From the NCBI GenBank assembly GCA_036489565.1, contig DASXFN010000035.1, positions 1 through 54,788 on the forward strand: a DNA stretch of 54,788 nt, in the 5' to 3' direction. The position numbers and the translations under genes are program-made. Positions 18,102-25,688 of the stretch are shown here, one piece after another (within the stretch, counting starts at the first letter, position 1; each line of letters begins with the position of its first letter). The notes beneath the pieces are model-generated. The model had not been told where the DNA came from, ran no database searches, and worked only from the letters and a program-made list of their open reading frames with translations. The DNA comes from JAICKN01 sp036489565. GTDB lineage: Bacteria > Acidobacteriota > Terriglobia > Terriglobales > Acidobacteriaceae.

Positions 18102-20495
18102 GTGCTGCACCGAAAACTTCAGTCGAGGATAAGAACGGCATTAATCGTGGCAGTGGCCGCAGTCAGCGTCGCCGCGCGAGCATCGGACTCAGATTTCAAA
18201 CTCAGGTTCTATAAACCCGCAAGCACATGGACTGAGGCGTTGCCGTTGGGCAACGGACGCATCGGCGCCATGGTGTTTGGCGGTCTTGGAGATGAGCGCC
18301 TGCAAATTAACGAGAGCACGCTCTGGGGTGGAGGTCCGCACGATTACACGAACCCCGACGCATACTCCCATCTCAACGAGATTCGTCAACTGATCTTCGC
18401 GGGCAAGATAGACGAGGCCGAGAAGCTTTCCGAGAATCTGATGGGCAAGCCGAAGCTGCTTATGCCCTATCAGCCGTTCTGTGACCTGCGCCTGCATTTC
18501 CCTGGACACGCCCAGGCGACTGATTACCAACGCGAACTTCAGTTGGATGACGCAATTGCAGAGACTGCGTACAAAGCAGGTTCTGTGAAGTTCCATCGGG
18601 AAGTCTTCGTTTCATACCCTGATCAGGTTCTGGTAGTGCGAATCACCGCCAGCCAACCCGGTCAGATCACTTTCAGTATCGCGATGGATTCGCCGCAAGC
18701 TGGGACGAACGTAAAAACGACCGCAAAAGATACTCTGGAACTGGTCGGTCAAATCCAGCCTCGGCAAAATCCTCCTTTTTCTTGGACGGGTTCTTGGGAT
18801 CAGCCCGGTACGCGCTTCGCCGCCATATTAAAAGTATTGCCTGAGGGAGGTTCTGTTCGAGCCGTGCAAGGGCATCTCGAGATTTCCAGAGCGAATTCAG
18901 TCACCATTCTGTTCAGCAACGCGACCAGCTTTAAGAATTATCACGACATCGGCGGCGACGCTCTCGGCGCGGCTCGCGATTATCTGGAACGCGCGGCGAA
19001 ACATTCCTATGACTCGTTGCGCCAGAGACATGTAAATGATTTTCGCTCGCTGTTTTCACGGGTGCAATTGCGCCTCGGCAAGGACCAGTCCACGCAGAGC
19101 ACGGACCAGCGCATAAAGAGTTTTGCGGAAAATGAAGACCCTGCTTTGCTGGCCCTCTACTATGAGTTCGGCCGCTATCTATTGATTTCTTCTTCGCGGC
19201 CCGGAGGTCAACCGGCGAACCTGCAAGGCATTTGGAACCAGGATCTGCGTCCGCCGTGGTCGAGCAAGATGACTACGAACATTAACCTCGAGATGAATTA
19301 TTGGCAGGCTGATGCCGGGGATCTCTGGGAAACACAGGAACCGCTATGGAGTTTGATCCGCGATTTGCGCGTTACCGGCGCCGACACCGCACGAGTGGAC
19401 TACCGCAGCAAGGGATGGGTCCTGCACCACAATACCGATCTTTGGCGCGCGACTACGCCCGTGGACGGCCCCTGGGGAATATGGCCCACAGGAGGCGTTT
19501 GGCTTGCCAACCAGATGTTCGATCACTATGAGTTCAGTGGCGATCGGGAATTCCTGCGACGGGAAGCATACCCCGCGATGAAGGAGGCCGCCGATTTTGT
19601 CCTCGGTACATTGGTGGAGGCGCCGGAGGGAACTCCATTCGCGGGGAGGTTGGTCACGAATCCGGCAACTTCGCCGGAGAACCGGTATTTGCTGAATGGC
19701 CAGCCTTATTCTCTGACCTACGCGCCCACCATGGACATCGAACTTATTCAGGAGCTCTTTGAGAATTGCCGCCGCGCTGCCGAAATCCTTGGTACCGATG
19801 CTGAATTCCAGTCTGAACTGCAAAAGACCGCAAAGCGTTTGCCGCCATTGCAGATTGGCAAACGCGGGCAACTGCAGGAATGGATCGAAGATTATGCCGA
19901 GACCGAACCGCACCATCGGCACGTTTCTCATCTGTACGCGTTATATCCGGGGCATGACATCAGTCTTAAGAGCACTCCCGAACTCGCGGCAGCTGCGCAA
20001 AAGAGTCTTGAATTGCGCGGTGACGGCGGAACTGGGTGGTCCACTGTATGGAGGGCGGCTCTCTGGGCACGCCTTCAAAACCCTGAGCATGCCTACAACA
20101 ACCTGAAAATCTTGATCACCACGAGTACTCTACCCAACATGTTTGATCTGTGCCCACCTTTTCAAATCGACGGCAATCTGGGCGGTCCCGCCGCGATTGC
20201 CGAGATGCTTGTGCAGAGCACTCCCAACGAAATCGCTGTGTTACCTGCGCTGCCCCGTCAGTGGCCGAGCGGCAGCCTGAAAGGCGTTCGTGTACGGGGC
20301 GGCGGGAAGGCCGATATTACGTGGAAAGATGGCCGACTAACCGAACTCAGGCTGCAGTCCGACCATGCGAAGAAGTACACCGTAAGTTACGGCAGCTTAA
20401 CAGCCGAGATTCAGCTTGAACCTAAAAGGCCGCTCGCTTTGAATGGCGCGCTTCATCGAATTTCAGCAAGTAATGAAATTCAGCAACATCATTGA
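18102..20495 (+). CDS. GH95 alpha-L-fucosidase/alpha-L-galactosidase, secreted
   Basis: Inverting glycosidase of family 95 (797 aa). The start is GTG at 18102 with GGAGGAG shortly before it, and a signal-like segment ending VSVAARA follows. Family motifs in order: LPLGNGRIGAMVFGG near the N-terminus, QPANLQGIWN, TNINLEMNYW with N393 and N395 (equivalent to the paired Asn that activate water in Bifidobacterium AfcA), SPEN with E526, HRHVSHLYALYPG, and FQIDGNLGG carrying the conserved Asp. All look intact. Fucose versus galactose preference depends on a residue pocket that cannot be assigned here. It closes the block, and no terminator is seen after it. Xyloglucan or pectin side chains are reasonable targets (inference). 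Confidence 0.88.
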   Translation: MLHRKLQSRIRTALIVAVAAVSVAARASDSDFKLRFYKPASTWTEALPLGNGRIGAMVFGGLGDERLQINESTLWGGGPHDYTNPDAYSHLNEIRQLIFAGKIDEAEKLSENLMGKPKLLMPYQPFCDLRLHFPGHAQATDYQRELQLDDAIAETAYKAGSVKFHREVFVSYPDQVLVVRITASQPGQITFSIAMDSPQAGTNVKTTAKDTLELVGQIQPRQNPPFSWTGSWDQPGTRFAAILKVLPEGGSVRAVQGHLEISRANSVTILFSNATSFKNYHDIGGDALGAARDYLERAAKHSYDSLRQRHVNDFRSLFSRVQLRLGKDQSTQSTDQRIKSFAENEDPALLALYYEFGRYLLISSSRPGGQPANLQGIWNQDLRPPWSSKMTTNINLEMNYWQADAGDLWETQEPLWSLIRDLRVTGADTARVDYRSKGWVLHHNTDLWRATTPVDGPWGIWPTGGVWLANQMFDHYEFSGDREFLRREAYPAMKEAADFVLGTLVEAPEGTPFAGRLVTNPATSPENRYLLNGQPYSLTYAPTMDIELIQELFENCRRAAEILGTDAEFQSELQKTAKRLPPLQIGKRGQLQEWIEDYAETEPHHRHVSHLYALYPGHDISLKSTPELAAAAQKSLELRGDGGTGWSTVWRAALWARLQNPEHAYNNLKILITTSTLPNMFDLCPPFQIDGNLGGPAAIAEMLVQSTPNEIAVLPALPRQWPSGSLKGVRVRGGGKADITWKDGRLTELRLQSDHAKKYTVSYGSLTAEIQLEPKRPLALNGALHRISASNEIQQHH

Positions 20496-20689
20496 CAGCG
20501 CCCGGCCACGAGGATGCTTCGCATTTCTATGCTTATGACAACGCCACAACAGGAGCCGAGGTTCGTTCCTTGCTGCTCACGTCGCGCGGATGCCCACATC
20601 CACGAATGATTCCCATTTCGGTGTGAAGCGCAAACTCGTCCTCAGCGAAATCAAAGGAACGAATCTGATTTTAGGCGGCGCAGCGATGG

Positions 20690-20857
20690 TTGCCCCACCC
20701 TTGTCGCGTTTTTTGCGACAGGACGGGTTCAGCGCGGCTTTAGCCGCTCACCGCTCACAAGAACCAAGAACCGAGAACCAAGAACCAAGAACCGAGAACC
20801 GACAACCGCCAGCGAGAACCGACAACAGGCAACCGGCAACCGAGAACCGAAAACTGC
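20690..20857. repeat. Palindromic repeat plus AACC(G/A)-type microsatellite
   Basis: At 20695-20757 lie palindromes (GTCGCG-TTTTTT-GCGAC and AGCGGCTAAAGCCGC-like). They are followed at 20758-20857 by a degenerate short tandem array of units such as AGAACCGAGAACC and GACAACCGGCAACC. A shorter piece of the same array recurs at 21606-21642. Forward-frame readings through it give repetitive REPRTENQ-like peptides without a start signal, so no gene is called. Bases 20496-20690 show nothing recognisable. Confidence 0.7.
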
Positions 20858-20860
20858 TCC

Positions 20861-21268
20861 TCACCCTCTCATCAACTCCCACGCCTCCATGTACTGACAA
20901 AACTTGTGCCCCTTGCGCGGCGTCAGATTCAGCGACAAATTCTTCTCCATCACCTCAAACGGAATGATGTACCACAAATCAATCGGCACCAGGTACACCG
21001 CAAAAAAGTCCACTTTGCTTTTCGAGTACCGCTCCCGCCTCGCCCCCACCACATTGCACGTGTACGATCCCTTCCTCTGAAACGTCGTGGACTTCACCTG
21101 CACCCGCAAAAATCTCCCATTGTCCTCCACGCCCACGTCGTACGCCGCCGAGTCTCCATGCGGACGCGACACGCTAAACCCCCGCTCCGCCGCCCGCGCC
21201 ATAAAACACAACTCCACCCATTCACCCCGCTCCTTGTGGGTCTTGAACGTGTTTCTTCCCGTTTGCAT
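20861..21268 (-). CDS. PD-(D/E)XK nuclease-like protein (group I intron endonuclease-type domain)
   Basis: Small protein (135 aa from the preferred ATG at 21268, after an in-frame extension without a good start). It resembles the PDDEXK_5 family related to intron-encoded endonucleases. Catalytic-type residues are visible in order: Glu in GEWVELCFMARA, Asp in AAYDVGVED, and QVKST, giving an E...D...QxK nuclease core. It stands alone, without a methyltransferase or intron, flanked on both sides by intergenic repeat mosaics. This suggests either a stand-alone nuclease of a mobile or defence type or a domesticated one. Activity is inference; the fold call rests on motif spacing. Confidence 0.65.
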   Translation of the reverse strand: MQTGRNTFKTHKERGEWVELCFMARAAERGFSVSRPHGDSAAYDVGVEDNGRFLRVQVKSTTFQRKGSYTCNVVGARRERYSKSKVDFFAVYLVPIDLWYIIPFEVMEKNLSLNLTPRKGHKFCQYMEAWELMRG

Positions 21269-21310
21269 CGCTTTGCCTCGTTTATATAACTTTGTCATCT
21301 CAAGTAACAC

Positions 21311-21650
21311 AACTCTGTCATCTCGAGCGAAGCCGGATCATTCGTTTACGAATGATCCGCGCAGTCGAGAGATCTTGTGTTTGATTTCTCGCCATCGTCC
21401 TTCTTCGCCGATCCCTGTTCCCCAAAAATAAAAACGCGGCCCGCAGGCCGCGCCAATTCCACTTTTAAAGTTGTCATTCCGAACGCAGTGAGAGCCTGCC
21501 CTGAGCGCAGTCGAAGGGAATCTGCTTTCAGGATTTTCGGTTGCCCCATCCTTGTCGCGCTTTTTGCGACAGGGTGGGGACTTTGATTTTTCTATTCCGC
21601 CATGCCGAGAACCGGCAACTGACAACCGGCAACTGAGAACTAAACCTCTA
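21311..21650. repeat. Repeat mosaic (copy of a long composite unit)
   Basis: It contains a 70-bp unit beginning GTCATCTCGAGCGAAGCC with an inner palindrome GGATCATTCG/CGAATGATCC. Next come a conserved spacer ending in AAAAATAAAAACGCGG, the hairpin CGCGGCC-CGCA-GGCCGCG, and a unit starting GTCATTCCGAACGCAG and ending GGGAATCTGCTTT. A CCCATCCTTGTCGCG...GCGACAGGGTGGG palindrome follows. Bases 21313-21528 recur almost exactly at 23066-23278, on the other side of the TonB-C gene. Confidence 0.85.
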
Positions 21651-21738
21651 CTTCCATCTTATCGAACGCGGGCTATTGAATGGGACACACCCACGCACAA
21701 AATATTTCCATTCTCTGCACGCAGATAGCGCGATTCAT

Positions 21739-21938
21739 GTAATTTCTCCGTATTGACAATACCTTCGTGCGATTCCTGCCCCAAAGTGATGTTGCTTTCT
21801 TCTCTGTCATCTCGAGCGGAGTCGACAGACCTTGTGTTTACGGTTTGTCATTCTGTGCAAAGGGGAGGAATCTGCTTTTGTGTGGCGCGGACGCGCCCTC
21901 GTCCGCTAAGTTGTGTTCAGTGGCATTTACTTTGCAAA
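21739..21938. repeat. Repeat mosaic downstream of TonB-C gene
   Basis: It contains a piece of the TCCGTATTGACAATACCTTC unit, shared with 24480 and 25520. A shortened TCTCGAGCG...CTTGTGTTT unit follows, then a GTCATTC...GGAATCTGCTTT unit, and a GGCGCGGACGCGCCCTCGTCCGC unit. The same pieces recur in different order in the other mosaics of this window. Confidence 0.8.
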
Positions 21939-21944
21939 TGCCAC

Positions 21945-22925
21945 TCATCGAGTCAATCGAAAATCCACCTCGACTTCAACATCCGTGACAACTGGCTCTG
22001 TTCCGCACATGGCCGGTTTGAACTTCCAGCTTTTCAAGGTATTGAGCGTTGCCTCATCCAGTGAACGTCCGGCGCTGCCGACTAATTGAATGTTCTCTAC
22101 CGATCCATCCGTGAGCACCGTTACTGCAACCGTCGTTTCACCCATCATTCTATTATCTCTGGCCGATTCCGGATAAGACGGGTCCGGCGTATGAAGCGGA
22201 ATGGGATGCTTCATGCCCTCGCACTGTCGCCGCTCGATTGCGCCCGCCGGTGGCACGAGCAGGGCTGGGTCCAGAGGTGCGACTTCCAGATCAACTATCC
22301 CTGCGTTTACCACCTTGCTTCCATCCGTGTATCGCGCCAGCTTCGTCGGGTAGCGGTGTCCGTGAAACTCTCGGTAGTCGCTGTACTCCTCTCGCATCGA
22401 CTCATCCGGAGGCACCTTCCAGTCGTCCCACAACAGGTCATTGGAGCCTGGATCAATACACAATTCGTTTTTGGTTTTCGATTCTTTGCCATGCACCTGC
22501 AGGCACGTCAGCGATGCCCCGTTCTCTTTTCGTTGCTTTACCTTTTTGATCTGCAACCGTGCCGCGTCCTGCGAAATCTGTATCAAGCTTTCAAGTTCCT
22601 TCACCCGCGTTGGTGTGTATCCCAGGTTGCGGCTGATGTAGAGCTTCTCGCCGCTTCGGATGTCTGTCTCGCGGAAGACGCCCATGGTAATGCTTCTCCA
22701 CCATCGGTCCTTGGCCGCCCACTTCAACGTGAGATGTCCCGTCATCGGAACCATGTTCTGCGCGACAAAGTCCATTTCCAATCGGAAGGAACTGGCATCA
22801 GCGCCGCACAGATCTGCTTGCTTCTCCGCCGTTGCCAGCATCTGCTCCGCGGACGGATTTGTGTCTGCCAAGGCGAAACTACCCGCTACCAACAAAAAAA
22901 CCAACACTAGAATTGAGTTCTTCAT
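21945..22925 (-). CDS. Secreted protein with C-terminal TonB domain
   Basis: Protein of 326 aa from ATG 22925 with an N-terminal signal (ILVLVFLLVAGSFALA). The middle, about 30-220, is a beta-rich domain of unknown function with MDFVAQNMVPMTGHL and YREFHGHRYPTKLARY, resembling lipoprotein-carrier-like sheets. The last 80-90 residues form a TonB C-terminal domain (YPESARDNRMMGETTVAVTV, LNTLKSWKFKPA). TonB-C domains pair with the TonB box of outer-membrane receptors, but this protein lacks a proline-rich periplasm-spanning segment and has a cleavable-looking signal. It is therefore unlikely to be the energy transducer itself. The Shine-Dalgarno is weak. Flanked by repeat mosaics on both sides. 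Confidence 0.75.
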   Translation of the reverse strand: MKNSILVLVFLLVAGSFALADTNPSAEQMLATAEKQADLCGADASSFRLEMDFVAQNMVPMTGHLTLKWAAKDRWWRSITMGVFRETDIRSGEKLYISRNLGYTPTRVKELESLIQISQDAARLQIKKVKQRKENGASLTCLQVHGKESKTKNELCIDPGSNDLLWDDWKVPPDESMREEYSDYREFHGHRYPTKLARYTDGSKVVNAGIVDLEVAPLDPALLVPPAGAIERRQCEGMKHPIPLHTPDPSYPESARDNRMMGETTVAVTVLTDGSVENIQLVGSAGRSLDEATLNTLKSWKFKPAMCGTEPVVTDVEVEVDFRLTR

Positions 22926-23029
22926 GGGGTCTACACACCAGGGATGAGCACACCATCCTAACTTAAGTTCTGAGTTTCGAAAACGTGGAAAAGACGAAGA
23001 GAAACTTCGCCACAAAATTCAACTTTTCC

Positions 23030-23420
23030 ACCCAAGCCAAAATCGGGTTTGCTGGGCCACCATTTGTCATCTCGAGCGAAGCCGGATCATTCGCTTACGA
23101 ATGATCCGCGCAGTCGAGAGATCTTGTGTTTGATTCTCGCCATCGTCCTTCTTCGCCGATCCCCGTTCCCCAAAAATAAAAACGCGGTCCGCAGGACGCG
23201 CTGAACTCATTCCCTTTAAGTTGTCATTCCGAACGCAGCGAGAGCCTGCCCTGAGCGAAGTCGAAGGGAATCTGCTTTTGTGTGGCGCGGACGCCCTCGT
23301 CCGTGAATGAAGAGGCGTCGAGGAGATTGGCGGAAATCCATGTCTTGTAACCCCCGCGAGACATAGAGCACCCGGCGGCAGGCGTGCCTCCGCGGTGTTA
23401 CCATTCTCTGATGTGATTGC
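23030..23420. repeat. Repeat mosaic, second copy of the long composite unit
   Basis: Bases 23066-23278 duplicate 21313-21528 with few differences. They are preceded by an AAGCC/GGTTTGCTGGGCC palindrome and followed by GGCGCGGACGCCCTCGTCCG at 23284-23304. A stretch at 23340-23400 resembles the degenerate start of the CGAGACAT...GCACCCGGCGG unit. No coding potential is supported. Confidence 0.85.
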
Positions 23421-23432
23421 CGGAGGTTGTCC

Positions 23433-24347
23433 ATGGCCGCACAAGCATCTCGTCTAAACTCCAATCCCTGGCCCGATCTCCCGCTCGCCGCCTGGCAGGA
23501 CACGTACAGCACACTCCACATGTGGACCCAAATTGTCGGCAAGGTGCGGCTCGCGCTCTCTCCGCGAATCAATCACTGGTGGGAGGTTCCGCTCTACGTC
23601 ACCGCTCGCGGACTCACCACGTCTCCCATGCCCTACGGTGATGGAATTTTCGAAGTCGAGTTTGATTTCATCCACCACAACCTGATCATCCAGACCAGTT
23701 GGGATACCTCCAGAACTCTGCCGCTTGCGCCGCGCTCCGTTGCCGATTTCTATGCGGAATTTATGTCGGCTCTGCGTTCGCTCGGCATCAATGTGAAAAT
23801 CTGGAAGATGCCGGTCGAAATTCCCAACCCAATCGCTTTCGATCAGGACACGCAGCACTCCTCGTACGATCCCGAATACGCGCATCGCTTTTGGCGGATA
23901 TTGGTGCTGTGCGACACCATCTTCAAGGAATTTCGCGCCGGCTTCATCGGCAAAGATAGTCCGGTACATTTTTTCTGGGGAAGTTTCGATCTTGCCGTCA
24001 CCCGCTTCTCCGGACGCCGCGCACCCGCCCGTCCTGAAGCCGATCCCATTACCCGCGAGGCCTACTCACACGAGGTCATCAGCGGAGGCTTCTGGCCCGG
24101 AGGCGGCGACATCAAGGGCGCTGCCTTCTACGCCTACGCCGCGCCCGAGCCTCCTGGTTTTGCCCAGCAAGCGGTTCAGCCCGCCGCCGCATTTTATGAT
24201 CAGAATCTGCACGAATCCTTTCTGATGTACGATGACGTCCGCCGGTCCGTCTCTCCCAGGGAAACTCTGCTCCGCTTCCTGCAAAGCACCTACGAAGCCG
24301 GCGCCAACCTCGCCCGCTGGGACCGCAAGGAGCTTGAGCGCCCGTAA
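23433..24347 (+). CDS. DUF5996 family protein
   Basis: Conserved protein of 304 aa in the DUF5996 family, found in many soil bacteria and of unknown function. ATG 23433 is chosen because CGGAGG ends 6 nt before it. It is rich in aromatics (WPDLPLAAWQDTYSTLHMW, VPLYVTARGLTTSPMPYG, HFFWGSFDLAVTRFSGR) and ends with an Arg/Glu-rich helix. No signal peptide or membrane segment is seen, so it is cytoplasmic. It stands alone between two repeat mosaics, and context gives no hint of function. The family call rests on recognition of the overall sequence pattern. Confidence 0.75.
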   Translation: MAAQASRLNSNPWPDLPLAAWQDTYSTLHMWTQIVGKVRLALSPRINHWWEVPLYVTARGLTTSPMPYGDGIFEVEFDFIHHNLIIQTSWDTSRTLPLAPRSVADFYAEFMSALRSLGINVKIWKMPVEIPNPIAFDQDTQHSSYDPEYAHRFWRILVLCDTIFKEFRAGFIGKDSPVHFFWGSFDLAVTRFSGRRAPARPEADPITREAYSHEVISGGFWPGGGDIKGAAFYAYAAPEPPGFAQQAVQPAAAFYDQNLHESFLMYDDVRRSVSPRETLLRFLQSTYEAGANLARWDRKELERP

Positions 24348-24354
24348 GCGGGGA

Positions 24355-24935
24355 GCATTGTATGGCGCGGACGCCTTCGTCCGCGAAATGGGATGTGAGT
24401 ATAGGAAATTCGTAGGCTCCCACGTCTCGCACCCTAGCGAGACATGGGCACCCGGCGGACAGCACGCTCCGTGTAATTCCTCCGTATTGACAATACCTTC
24501 GTGCGATCTCTGCCCTGAAGTTGAGGCGAATACGCGGCGTTTGAGCCGCGTGCCGAAATCCCGAGCGCAGCCGAGGGATCTGTATGTTTGTGATTTTGCT
24601 CGTGTAGGGACGGGCGTCCCGCCCGTCCGCTTGTCATTGCTTTATACAGATGGGTGCCCCATCCTTCGCGATTTTCGAAGGGTGGGGATTTTGACGTTTT
24701 GATCTTGTCATTCCGAACGAAGAGAGAGCCTGCCCTGAGCGAAGTCGAAGGGAATCTGCTTTTGCGATGTCATCTCGAGCGAAGCCGGATCATTCGCTTT
24801 GCGAGTGATCCGCACAGTCGAGAGATCTTGTGTTTCATGGGTCCCGCGCGATGGCGTGTCGGGCGTCTCGCCCGTCCCTTTGTCATTCCGAACGAAGTGA
24901 GGAATCTGCTTTTGTACTCAGGTGAAAAGTGCTAA
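24355..24935. repeat. Large repeat mosaic (about 580 bp)
   Basis: Units in order: GCGCGGACGCCTTCGTCCGCG (24365-24385); a roughly 110-bp unit CTCCCACGTCTCGCACCC...TTCGTGCGAT, almost identical to 25455-25558; GGGACGGGCGTCCCGCCCGTCC (about 24607); CCCATCCTTCGCGATTTTCG palindrome (about 24656); GTCATTCCGAACGAAG...CTGCTTTT (24706-24763); the GTCATCTCGAGCG unit (24769-24836); and another GTCATTCCG unit (24882-24915). No gene is seen. Confidence 0.85.
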
Positions 24936-24937
24936 CT

Positions 24938-25366
24938 CTAAAAAACAATCGGATTGCCCTCGCGCCTCGCAGCCGCAATCAATTCACGCATGTTGGCGAC
25001 AAATTCTGTGATGAGCTCAGAACCATGCTTCTGGTACTCATTGATCGCCGAAAGTTCTGATTCGAGACTCGCAAGCAGTGCCAAAGGAAGAAAATCGCCC
25101 GCATGCGAGCCCGAATAGATCACTTTTGACATCACAACTGAATTGTTGTCGAGCACTCCGGCCAGCTCTTCTCGGAGTTCAGCAATCGCAGCAATGTTTC
25201 CGAGCCTCCTCGAAATAGCTTTAAATGCTTCGTGCGGATATTTCCTGTCTAACTCAACATCCTCGAAGAAGTATTCGCCCGTCGCCGGATCAAATGAAGC
25301 TCCCAGCGCGTCTACATCGAATGGCAAATTAGCTTTATTTTTATAAACGCAGGCATCTAATCCCAT
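24938..25366 (-). CDS. Unknown small cytoplasmic protein
   Basis: Uncharacterised protein of 142 aa. The ATG at 25366 is preferred: the frame stays open upstream to 25651, but that extension is a translation of intergenic repeats (for example CETWE from a GTCTCGCACCC unit) and cannot be native. The N-terminal part begins MGLDACVYKNKANLPFD with FDPATGEYFFEDVELDRKYP, followed by long amphipathic helices (LEVEL-type leucine/glutamate pattern) and the end ARREGNPIVF. No signal or membrane segment. The acidic, single-domain look is reminiscent of small immunity-type proteins, but no family was recognised. It lies between two repeat mosaics with no operon partner. Confidence 0.6.
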   Translation of the reverse strand: MGLDACVYKNKANLPFDVDALGASFDPATGEYFFEDVELDRKYPHEAFKAISRRLGNIAAIAELREELAGVLDNNSVVMSKVIYSGSHAGDFLPLALLASLESELSAINEYQKHGSELITEFVANMRELIAAARREGNPIVF

Positions 25367-25384
25367 AGCTGGCCATATTACCGC

Positions 25385-25688
25385 AAGAGAATCAGCATTT
25401 GTTTGACGCGGACGCCCTCGTCCGCGAATGGGATGTGTGTGTAGGAAATTTGTGGACTCCCACGTCTCGCACCCTAGCGAGACATGGGCACCCGGCGGAC
25501 AGCACGCTCCGTGTAATTCCTCCGTATTGACAATACCTTCGTGCAATCCCTGCCCCAAAGTGATGTTGCTTTTTAAGCTTGTCATTCCGAGCGAAGAGAG
25601 GAATCTGCTTTTAAGTGGGCGCGGAAGAGTCATTGAAACTGCCCCACTCAAGCCAAAACCAGGCTTGAATGGGCCACCCGCCCGGCAG
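25385..25688. repeat. Repeat mosaic downstream of the three-gene operon
   Basis: It contains CGCGGACGCCCTCGTCCGCG (about 25405-25424), the second copy of the CTCCCACGTCTCGCACCC unit (about 25455-25560), a GTCATTCCGAGCGAAGAG...CTGCTTTT unit (25581-25612), and an AAGCC...GGCTT palindrome within GCCCCACTCAAGCC...GGGCCACC (25640-25678). This last pair of inverted arms lies just after the ASCH-GNAT stop and could serve as a 3' end. Confidence 0.8.

Noticed and set aside
20590..20967. Forward 125-codon frame across the microsatellite.
   Set aside because: It translates repeat units, lacks a Shine-Dalgarno and overlaps the nuclease gene on the other strand.
22086..22910. Forward 274-codon frame opposite the TonB-C gene.
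   Set aside because: It is the antisense shadow of a protein with a clear signal peptide and TonB domain; its translation is Arg/His/Cys-rich noise.
24355..25688. CRISPR array.
   Set aside because: Repeats are of several unlike families at irregular spacing, without unique spacers of uniform length, and no cas genes are present.
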